In this document: positions 44,507-53,476 of the stretch, one piece after another
Position numbering within the stretch: position 1 is the stretch's first letter
Layout of the letters: each line of letters begins with the position of its first letter
Assembly: GCA_002794785.1 (NCBI GenBank)
Contig: NBBA01000021.1
Span: 1-64,000, forward strand
Source: Coniferiporia sulphurascens
Lineage: Eukaryota > Basidiomycota > Agaricomycetes > Hymenochaetales > Hymenochaetaceae
Direction: 5' to 3'
Length of the DNA stretch: 64,000 nucleotides
Notes under the pieces: generated by a model
Databases searched by the model: none
The model's input: the letters and a program-made list of their open reading frames with translations, nothing else
What the model was told of the DNA's origin: nothing
Position numbers and translations under genes: made by a program

Positions 44507-46512
44507 TTATTTCTCCAATCGTGTGGCCAATTCTTCCAAAAATACGACGCCATCCTTTGTCAGGGTCTTCCCGCTTGTCGCCCGAATGGCTGCACTGAAC
44601 TCGGTTATGATCTTCGCGAATTGTGCATTTCCCTGTATAGGGGGCTCAGACTGGAGCTTCAGCCGCAATGTCCTTACCGTCTCTGCTTTTGGCAGCTGTG
44701 CTGAGCGTTGACGCAATCGTGATTGTGGACCATTTGTCTCGGCCAAGACTCTTACACCGCCCGTTGCTTTCGAATCGGCTACTACGATGATGGACGGATC
44801 ATCGAGCTGCTTGCAGAGGGCATTGAGAAAATCGAATGCCTCCTTCGTTACGACTTTTGATCGGTTCGTCTGGAACGTATCCGTAAATTGGCGCACGAGT
44901 CGTGCAAGCTCGCCGTTGTCTAATGCTGCGTATGCCTGCTGTTCTAGTTGGCGCATCGTTGCCTGTTTTGTAGAACGGCCCAGCCGGCGCGAGGATGGTT
45001 CGCTCTCGTCTTCGCTGCTGATTACGATTACGTCCGTCTGCGCGGATTGCTTTGCAGCACCTGGTGCGGCATTCTGCGCGTTCCTCACGTCTGGTGCCGC
45101 AGCCAAGTCCTGCTTGCATGCCTTTTCTTTCAAGGGTGGTTTGGAGCCCCGGACTCCCTCAGCGAGTTCGGCTACAGCAGGCTTCGGTGCGTCGCCCTTC
45201 CGCCTACTTTCAAGCCTCATGTTTGCGATCTCTGCTAAAATTGTTTCGATCCCCTGCTGTGCAGCACGTGCCCGCTGTGGTGTTACACGAGGAATCTGAA
45301 GGAAATTGAGATGTCGAGCCGAAAGGGTAATAATCAGTTGCACTGACCTCCTCCACCTTTGGTGGCCATACTAGTGCGTCGCTGACACTCCCGTCTGCCT
45401 CCACGAATCCCTTTTCCCTGGCTAGTTCTTCAAATTGCTCTCTCCACCAGCGATAGTTTGGTTGATCGAGAAACTTCAATCGGCGGCAATAGCGAAGGAA
45501 CTCCTCGAATACGGGGGGAAGGCCGCGACAGAGTTCGTCTGGCTTAGCGTTGAGTTTTCTCCGTATGATGACATCGTGTTGTTTATCGTTCTTCGGCACC
45601 CCGTTCCGTGTCCAAGGAAGACCGCCATCAGTGATTAGATGAATTAGCATCAGCGCCAGTGCCTCCATATCATCCCTGCGCGACGGAACTTCATGGGACG
45701 AATTAATGTGGCATGCTTTTCAAAATGTGACATGCACTACCTTTACCGCGGCAATGCACGTTGACTGAAGAAAACCAGTAATTTCCTATGAAATCGCGTT
45801 TGGCTTTGCTATCGGGAATGTGCTTGCGCGTATGAGGATCGATATATCGCTTGGAGAAACCAAAGTCTATCATGTAGATGGTGCTTTCGGTCTTCCCTAA
45901 GCCGACCACACAGTTTCCCAGTTGGATGTCCCTATGCAGGATACCTCTGGAGTGCATGAACTCGAGGCGGGTGATCTAGTGTGGCAAATAAAATAGAATG
46001 AACACGCAGACGCTGATCAGCAGGGCTGCATGCTCACGACTTGCATCGCGATGCAAATGGTGCTCCGAAGGTCCATCTTCCTCCCGTTCTTTCGGTAGAG
46101 ATTGTCGAGTGAGGGACCGAGGAGGTCGATCACTTCGATTCAGCAAGTATCAGAGACGCACGGCGAACGGCATGGACTGAAGATTCACCCACCAAGGTAG
46201 TCATAGTCCCCTTGGACGCCAGCTGCCCAGAGCGTCGGCATACCGATGCCCCCCTGCAGCGAGGGGTAGAAATTCCGCTCGTATCTATTTGTCGGGCATT
46301 CGTGGTCAACATCCTGCACCTTGATAGCAGCGACCTGGTTGGTGAACGGGTTTGTCGCGCGCCAGATGGAGCCTGATCTCGCCTGTCATGTTCACAGCGC
46401 GGCGCGAGAGCGGGGAGGTGCACGCACCAGAGTAGCCCGAGCCGAGGTTCTGGTCGAGGAGCCAGTTGCCTATGCGTGCGGGGACGCGGACGCGGTCCTC
46501 GTCGTTGCCCAT
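44507..46512 (-). CDS. Casein kinase 1-like protein kinase with a long tail
   Basis: The start is ATG 46512, MGNDEDRVRVPARIGNWLLD, with a glycine loop (LGSGYSG). The N-lobe has FTNQVAAIKVQDVDHECPTN then RYERNFYPSLQGG, and DYDYLVIDLLGPSLDNLYRK is the CK1 hallmark. The catalytic loop reads HRDIQLGNCVVG, with the usual HRDIKPDN Lys, Pro and Asp changed to Gln, Leu and Gly. The DFG motif is intact in MIDFGFSKRYIDP. The CK1 'SINTH' segment appears as IGNYWFSSVNVH, followed by MEALALMLIHLITDGGLPW. The tail of about 270 residues has VIVISSEDESEP, a SUMO-interaction-like motif, and a duplicated block of about 40 residues (44798-44917 and 44510-44629). At least four introns. The kinase may be active with an altered loop or partly degenerate. 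Confidence 0.85.
44510..44917 (-). repeat. Duplicated 40-residue block in the CK1-like kinase tail
   Basis: Block 1 (44798-44917) reads NGELARLVRQFTDTFQTNRS then KVVTKEAFDFLNALCKQLDD. Block 2 (44510-44629) reads NAQFAKIITEFSAAIRATSG then KTLTKDGVVFLEELATRLEK. The two align without gaps, sharing the F-x-hydrophobic spacing, T-K-[ED] and the final leucine-rich helix with L at matching positions. Both look like a helix-turn-helix module. I do not recognise the domain. Confidence 0.6.
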
Positions 46513-46930
46513 CGGTTAGACGGACGGCGAGCAGCAGCGTTCGAGGTCGATGTACGGCAAGCGCGGGCGCGTCGCGTGGGCGTCGCGGGGACGTCACGGG
46601 ACGCGGCTAACACGATCACGCACGGGCTGGCGCGTCTGCTCGTCCTCGTTGTGCGCCCTGCTGCCGCGAGCGTCCTCGTCGCACACAAAATTGTGTAAAA
46701 TTCCGTAAAATAGACAGATAAGAGACGGCGTGCAGCGGGCCTTTCAGATATATTCGCCCGGGTCGCCCAAGGCCCAGGGAACAGATCAGAATTTCTACGC
46801 GAGAGTCGGCAAGGTTCTCTGCACGTGCACGCGCTTTCCCCGTTGGTCAAGTTCGAGTCGTGTCTGCGCCCGCCCTTCGTCGCATCCTGCTGTTTCCCCC
46901 AGCGGCGCCAACGTCCACGGCGACCACGAC
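46513..46930. promoter_or_regulatory. GC-rich divergent promoter between two kinase genes
   Basis: 418 bp separate the ATGs of the CK1-like kinase (minus) and the second kinase (plus). The left half is very GC-rich; a short AT-rich patch lies near 46685-46725 and may mark the transcription start regions. Long antisense open frames here look like composition artefacts. No RNA gene was recognised. Confidence 0.45.
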
Positions 46931-49900
46931 ATGTCCGCCCGGCCCTCGCTGACGCCACTCGCCGCCCCATCGGACACTGACATCTTCAGCATCTCCGACG
47001 CGCACCTTGCGCAGCGCTACCAGTTCATTCGCGAGGTCTGCTCTCCCCGTCGCGTCTTGTGTGCACTTCTTCTCTGACCGTCGTCGGTATTGTCTCCCGC
47101 AGATTGGCGCGGGGAACTGGGGATGTGTCTGGCTTTGTTCGCCCAAGACGGCCGAGTCTGCCCAGGCACGCACTGACGACGCCTGCCAAAGAGTCGCGGT
47201 CAAACTTGTCTTCAGAGAAAAGAAGCCAACAACAGCGCAGCGTGTACGATCATTGTATGTCATTCGCCTTTCCTCTATACGCGTAGACACTGACAATGGG
47301 CCGACAATCGTAGATGGAACGAAATGAAGATTGTCCGCGCGCTCAAACAGGACCCACATCCATCTATAATACCATTCCACTCGTTTATCATCACACCTTC
47401 GTTTGCCATCATCACAATGTTTGTCTTTTTCGTCGCTATCTCCCCTTTTTTTCTCTCTTTCTTTTTTCGCGGTCCAGCGCTTGCTGGTCCGAGCACGCGC
47501 TGCCAGACGTGAAACGTGGTTTAAGCGTGGCAAATCACGCTTCCCCGCGAGTGTCTGCGCCCTTAATTGATCGGCATATAGTGCACCGCCTCCTATGTCT
47601 CCATTTCAATGCTGTGGTTGTGGATTGGCTCTTAGGCACGATCGCGTTGAACGGACGCTGGCGCGCTGGGCGACGCATACTTATCCCTCTGGACTGCGTT
47701 TCCATGGCTGGCTTGGGGTGTGGTCGCGAGACGCGCTTCTGCTCCATTTAAACACATCACTTCTTTAATTTCCCTTTGGGTTCTTTAATTCATTTGTTCG
47801 TGCTAACACAGAGCCTTTTCCCAGGGAATACCTACCGCACCTTGTTCCAGTTGAAGTTCCAGAGTACAAGGCCCGAGAATGGTTTCGCTCCTTATTGTCG
47901 GCCGTCTCTTTTATCCATGCTCGTGGAGTCGTGCACAACGACATAAAGTGAGTATTCCGACTACTTGGTACTTTTGTCTCGTATTTATGGCATATCTAGG
48001 CCTGCGAATATCCTACTTTCGACAAAGAAGGTTCCTGTCTTAGTTGATTTCGGATTTGCTGAACGGTATGAGCCGGGATCGAAACGCGCCTTCTTGAGTA
48101 ACTTGGCGTACGGAACACCTGAAGTTTGTCTGCATACTTGCGTTTCTTTACTCAAGCTTATATTGCATACAGTATCTTTCCCCGGAAAGGGCTCGCGGTA
48201 ACGTTCATGATACGCGCAAGTCGGACATGTGGTCCTTGGGCATTACATTCTTCGAAATTCTCGTTGGCAGAACTCCCTTTGAGTACATAGAAGGGGAGAA
48301 GTTTACCACGCCTGAGGACCTTGAACGCTACTGGTCACGCACTGTACTTTTTTCCTTGTCCTGCAAGGATCTCCTTTATAACCAACTTTTCAACAGGTCA
48401 AGGGGAGATGGGTCGGCGAATGGAAGATGTCAAGGAGTGCTGAGCGCATGTTACGGACTCTGATCACTCCGAATGTGGACATGCGCTGTAGCGCCTTGGA
48501 TGCCATGAAAGATGCTTATTGGGCGGATGAGACCGATAGCGAAATCCCAAGGGAAAACTTGGACGCACTGTCTTCGCCAGTACCATCCAGGTCGTCGGTC
48601 AAAGTCAAGAAGCCAGAATCCAAACCTCTTACACCGTTGGCCAGAGAGAATGTGAAGCCGCGCACGCCAGAACGTCCTGTCCTCGCTAATGGTGTGCCTC
48701 CACTTTTTCTGTCGTGTCGGTTTTGTTCAACCCCCACTTATAAATTTACTGTCCCAGACAAGCAAGCGAGAGTCAACACGCGTACTGGCAGACGCACTCA
48801 TTTGCACGTCTTGCCACCCATTGAAGGTTCACCGCTATCTTCAAGAGTAGCTTCTGCTAAGGAGAATGTTTCGACCCCTACGCGCAGTCCCCCTCGTATG
48901 CATGCAGTAAAGGCGCGCGCTCCGGTGACGCGAAAGCCTGTGCCGCGCTTTGATATTGAGAACGAGTTGCCCTTTGCAAGTAGGGAGGAGGCAGCTCGCC
49001 AGAAGGAAGCCAAGGAGCGCAACAGGAGTCGTGTATTGGCTGACTCGACTTCCCGTACCCGGAACGTTGGGACTCCCAAAAAGACTCCGGCGACACGCGC
49101 ACGGGAGAAGGTTGAAAAGGTCAAACAAGCAGATGCCACTAAAAGGCTTGGCAGCGGTAGCTACGACAGGGTGAAGGCATTTGAGCGTTTGAAGCAACTA
49201 GAACGCAGCAGATTCCTTGAGGAGGAAGATCAGGAAAGCCAGGAAGAAGAGCTTGAGCAGGGCCGTAGTCAGGCTCCTGAACAGGCTATTTCCCCAAAGT
49301 TTTCTTCCGCCTGTCTGCGTAGTCCTTCAACAGCCGGTTTATCGACCAAGGTCGATGAAAAGAGCGTGGTGGAGATGAATTTCGAGCGTCCGACGACAGC
49401 GGATTCTTCTTACACGCTCCTGTCAGACTTCAAAGGCGGCCTTGGGCGTCGTATCTCGGTGGACGAAAAGTCGACCGAAGGTAATCCACCTCAAGCCAGC
49501 GGTGTTCAGAACTAACTTCGTTTGTCCCCTTCAGATCCGAAGTTGTTTGTATCGCAAACTCGTCATCGTGCAGGCACAAGCGACTCGAGCTTGACGTTAT
49601 TCAAGCAGAGCATACGGGTGTCTATGGGTAAATCTCACCGTTCTCTCCAACTTTAGGACAGACTGCTTAATACCGTTCGTAATCCAGAGAAGGGCTTACG
49701 ACTCTACAAGTCCTCGACGCTGGGCCGCACTAGTATTCGCAAGGCATCAAGGCAGGCTTCTGAAGACCTGGACCAAAGTTTGGGCGTCACTCACAGAGAA
49801 TCATGGGAGAATGACACTCTTATTCGTAATGGTACGTGAAGTGCTTTACAAAGAGTACTCACTGTGCTAAGCCACTCTAACACGAACAGCGAAGACGTCA

Positions 49901-51146
49901 ATCCCGCTCGTCCGGAATGTGCTTCGCAGCGAGCAGGTAGCCGCGGACGACAAAGTCGACCGCTTATCGCTGTGGGTCCGTAATGTTGACCGTAAGCGGA
50001 GGAAATTTCTCGCAGCTGTATGACTTCTGACTTGCATTCCTCCAGAGGTTGTAAGAGAAGCGAAGGAGAATTTCGCGTCGTCCAGTGCTACTCCCATCCC
50101 TCCTCTTCCAGCGCGGCCCGTATCTCGTCCAGTTGTCTCCCGACCCTCCCGTGGCTCTCGCAAGATTTTGGCTGTGGACAAAATTTTCCCGGTTGACATA
50201 TCTTCCCCGATCATCCCTGTGCACGAGGTGTCTGACAAGAATGCTCAAGGGGGACCTAGCGCAATACTCTCGCCACCTCCGAAGGAGCGTAGTCGTACCA
50301 GCCCTGCGAGTCCGGACAGGGCGCGTCGTGCAACCATATCCGTGTCTCCAGGTCGAACTAAGAAAATAGTGCCAATGAGCAGCTTCGACAAGTCACCGTC
50401 CAAGCGCAAGGAGAAGGCCAAGTCTTCTGGTAACCTCAGTAGCATGGTCAGGCCAATCAGCCCATTAAGCCAGCTCGAAAAGGAACTTGAGAGAGGTCAG
50501 AGTTATGATTTTGCTTCCAACTTGTTTTGTATGCTAATTCATCTTTTATTCAGAGGAGGATGCATCAATCCCGAACCTATCTGAGGTGCTGGATCGGAGT
50601 ATATTTATCGCTAGGACTGGATCCACACCTCCATTGGAGAATGCCCCGGTAGCTCCTGGAAAATCAAGTGTAATCCGCCAGTCGATGCAGGACCGCGTTT
50701 CGTCTACGCTGGGCCCATCGAAACCGCCACCTCCCTCTAGCGCTTTGCGAGAGAGCAGCTCATCACCCGTGCTAGGCACGCCCCAGCGTCGACATATCGA
50801 AGGCGTCTACGACCGCTTCCTTATGGCAGCCACCAGCGTTAAGCGCGTCGGCCGAGGGTATCAGTCTGACATGTCAGCGCCGGCGCAGCCAAACCCTCCT
50901 ACATCCGTGCAGAAGAAGAACAGCAAATTGTTCGGCCGTTCCGCACGGGCGGTGACTCCGCTGGTTCCTGGTGATGATCTGGGCAAGTCGGGGACATCGG
51001 ACGACTTCGGATTTATGTCTGTGTCGTATTCTGCGAGCGCTTCTTTCAGGGACGATGCGAACAAGTCGGTTAGCGCTGTGCGCAAGGCATTCAAAGCCAT
51101 CGTGACTGGCAAATCTGTCGCAAGGCGACAGTCGAAGGTTTTCTAA
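46931..51146 (+). CDS. Serine/threonine protein kinase with long disordered C-terminus
   Basis: The ATG at 46931 (MSARPSLTPLAAPSDTDIFS) leads into a kinase domain: the glycine loop REIGAGNWGCVWLC, the ATP lysine in RVAVKLVFREKKP, then SLLSAVSFIHARGVVHNDIK PANILL (catalytic loop HNDIKPAN, with Asn replacing the Arg of HRD). VDFGFAERYEPGSK holds the DFG, AYGTPEYLSPERARG is the APE-type end, and KSDMWSLGITFFEILVGRTP follows. After the domain come about 700 residues rich in Ser, Pro, Lys and Arg with many SP/TP sites, and a basic C-terminal end SVSAVRKAFKAIVTGKSVAR. Replacement of the HRD Arg usually means activation does not depend on loop phosphorylation. The subfamily is not recognised. One intron (47419-47824) is 406 nt while the others are near 50. 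The stop is TAA at 51144-51146. Confidence 0.85.
47419..47824 (+). other. Unusually long intron (406 nt) inside the kinase domain
   Basis: The exon before it ends PSFAIIT and the exon after begins MEYLPHLVPVEVP, sharing the Met codon across the splice (AT|G). The donor is GTTTGT and the acceptor CTTTTCCCAG. The 5' part is pyrimidine-rich; the middle is GC-rich with no clear C/D-box or H/ACA features. All other introns I resolved in the window are about 45-70 nt. Confidence 0.7.
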
Positions 51147-51954
51147 ATTTGTTTTCCTTGCTCTTTTCGTTTTCAAATGTTTTTGTAATCGCCTCTCCGC
51201 CTTTGTTTCCTGGCCTGTTGCCTGACATTTTGGATAATTCCCTTTGCTGTCGATTATTCACTTCCGTTTCTGGACTTGTTTCTGTTTTCGCTTCTGTTTT
51301 CTGTTCTCGTTCCTGTTTTCCCGATTTCCTGAATCCCTATTTCGCTTTTCTTTGCTATCGCTCTATCGCTATTGCTATGCCAGAGCATGAGCTTGCATGG
51401 TGCTCACGACTGTTTGGTTTATTTCCTTTTTACGACTCGGACGAAGCTTATTGCACACCGTGATGACCCTGCTGAACTGATGTGCTCGACGATTCTGACG
51501 CTGTACAGTAATGTCGTGTATTATATTATGATTGATTTACGATTCCAGAGTCTGCGCCACGCACTCTTGTCTTGCGGTGAGCCGGCACTACTTGGTCTCT
51601 TGTTCTGATCACTTGCAAGCCCGTCTCAGCTATGAACCCTTTGTGCGGATACAAGGGGCGTTCATCTGTGTGGCTGTATTGATATTATGAGTAGGCGACG
51701 CTGGGGTGGAGTAGGGCAAATGCCGCCCGCCCTGTTGAGTTTATACTTCTTCTACCCTATGGTTAAAGTCCTTTTGGGGGGGGGGAATGAGTGCTCGTTC
51801 ACCCGTGCTAAACGCCACCGGTGATGATATGGAACGCTTAAATCCGCAGGTGGTCTTGCAGTGTCATCACATGCGAGTTTATCCCTAGCACTGGTAAAGA
51901 CTACATAGTAAGACGCATATAGAAGCAAAATTAAACGATGTGCGAACTGACCGA
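51147..51954. other. 3' flank of the kinase gene with repeat copy A
   Basis: T- and C-rich sequence follows the kinase stop codon, then direct-repeat copy A (51310-51690), a G run of about 12 near 51776-51787, and the downstream flank of a pseudogene. The open frames are low-complexity and not credible genes. Confidence 0.5.
51310..51690 (+). repeat. Direct repeat copy A
   Basis: This segment can be aligned by eye to 52990-53394 along most of its length. Shared landmarks are CTCTATC.CTATTGCTATG, TTTTTACGACT, GA.GCTTATTGCA, GATTCTGACGCTGT, GATTTACGA.TC, and at the end CCGTATTGATAT or CTGTATTGATAT. The copies have diverged clearly, with small indels. Confidence 0.65.
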
Positions 51955-52876
51955 TTAAACTATAAGCTGCTTAAAGGCCTCAAAACACTGTAGCACGATA
52001 CGCCTGTTATCTAGAGGTTTCATACCCTCACTCCACCTACGACTAGGTCTCAGAATATCAGGGACATGACCTACAACTACTGTAGGAGTGGTCGGGTACT
52101 CTCCACGCCGAACGCATCGAACGAGCTCGGCAGTTATCGGAATTTTGAAAAAAGTCGGCGATGTGCCGACCATTATGATGCCCGGTATGACCTGCCATTA
52201 CAGTATCAGCAAGCCAGGAGCGGAGAGATCACGGAACTCGCGCCTTGCTATCTAATGGATCAAGCCCTGAACTTATTCTGCGTGTGTTATTGGATTGGAA
52301 TGCGGCTATCGCCTCCACAAGTAGCTGAGCACGTGGATCAGAGCGGTCTGCGAAACTCTTGCCCTCTTACACAAGGAGAATGATGTCGCCCACATTCCTG
52401 TCGGCAATACAGACGTCTGGTCTTGCATACCTGTATTCTCCGCAGACCAGAAGCCGGATCTCCTTGCGAGTACGCAAGACACGGGGTCGGTGGATGTATC
52501 CGGCGGTATGGAAGAGCGCGACTGTAAAATCAACGACGGCGGATTCTCCCAGTTCGGTCGGGAGCATTGCAAGGTCCAGCTGAGTGATGAGGTTGTAGCT
52601 CTCTTCATTAACTGTGTCGTCAGCGGACTCTGTTGTCAGAATCTCCTCATTGATGGTAGGCGTTGTCAGAGCTGGGGTGTTGAAGAAGGTCGGGGCATTT
52701 CGAAAAGTTATTTTAATATTATATGCATCCAGATCGTTTTGCGTCCATTCGTTGCCCGACTTGGCTGAGCGGATGATAGTGGCCATAAACAGAGTCACCA
52801 AGCGCCCGGCAAATATGAATGGCTGTAGTAAACGTGATGGAAGTTCACCTGCTTGCACCATTAGTACGGGAGTCAT
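51955..52876 (-). pseudogene. Disrupted member of an amplified basidiomycete protein family of unknown function
   Basis: The reading starts at ATG 52876 (MTPVLMVQAGELPSRLLQPF) and runs through IFAGRLVTLFMATIIRSAKS, GNEWTQNDLDAYNIKITFRN, QLDLAMLPTELGESAVVDFT, RPRVLRTRKEIRLLVCGEYR and DVCIADRNVGDIILLV. There a TAA codon (52367-52369) stops it. The same frame continues with EGKSFADRSDPRAQLLVEAI AAFQSN. One normal intron (donor GTTCCG, acceptor GGCAG) then joins to VIPGIIMVGTSPTFFKIPIT and RRWSEGMKPLDNRRIVLQCF, ending FEAFKQLIV. I remember this as a common multicopy family in Agaricomycetes, where the stop position is a Gln codon followed by acidic residues. The single lesion suggests a young pseudogene, stop readthrough or a sequencing error. 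It sits between two direct repeats. Confidence 0.65.
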
Positions 52877-53476
52877 TGATTCGTTAATTGACTAGTAATC
52901 GATTTACAAAAGACAGAGAGAAAAGCTCCTGCATATATCTGGATAGTTCTTGGGGTCCGGAATGCTTACTAAGCATGTATACCATCGCCTTTTCCCGTCC
53001 CTTTTCCGATTCCCTCTTGATTTTATGATTCGCCTTCCCAGCTATCACTCTATCACTATTGCTATGAGCTTGCAAAACTCTTGATATTTTTACGACTTGA
53101 ACGACGCTTATTGCATAACGACAACCAACGATTTACTGAACTGATGCGGTTGATGATTCTGACGCTGTGCAGTTGTGTATCATGTTGTGATTTGATTTAC
53201 GAGTCTGGTTCCTGCGCCATCTTGTCCTGCAGCAAGCCGGTTCTTGCTACTTGACTCTGGGCTCTGCTTTATCTGGGTTCTGCTCTCTTTCGGCAGTCTA
53301 TCTCGGCTGCGGACCCTATAATAGGTATGTGCACGGGCACAAATGGGCGTCTAACGGAGAAAAGCGCGCTGGTCGTGCAACCGTATTGATATGCTCAATA
53401 TCGGCAGTGCTTTGATCATCAACATATATCCAGAAACGCCTGCTCACTGCGGTCAGCTGCTTCGCCTCGGACGTCG
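52877..53476. other. Non-coding region with repeat copy B, upstream of the orphan gene
   Basis: This 600-bp stretch carries the promoter side of the pseudogene, repeat copy B (52990-53394), and the 5' flank of the single-exon gene at 53477. The promoter of that gene therefore probably overlaps the repeat. Nothing else is recognised. Confidence 0.5.
52990..53394 (+). repeat. Direct repeat copy B
   Basis: The partner of 51310-51690, in the same orientation, about 1.7 kb away. The pseudogene lies between the copies. Unlike typical LTRs the copies are well diverged and I see no TG...CA ends. Confidence 0.65.

Noticed and set aside
46321..46970. Long Arg/Ala-rich open frames on both strands near the kinase promoter
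   Set aside because: They come from very GC-rich sequence, and the composition is unlike real proteins here. They overlap the CK1 N-terminal exons and the start of the second kinase.
47500..47760. snoRNA inside the 406-nt intron
   Set aside because: I looked for C (RTGATGA) and D (CTGA) boxes and for an H/ACA fold and found no convincing combination. The intron is reported only as unusually long.
51149..51608. Phe/Leu/Ser/Cys-rich open frames after the second kinase
   Set aside because: They are translations of T/C-rich 3' flank and repeat copy A, with no motif or start context. The repeat copy B equivalent does not keep the frame.
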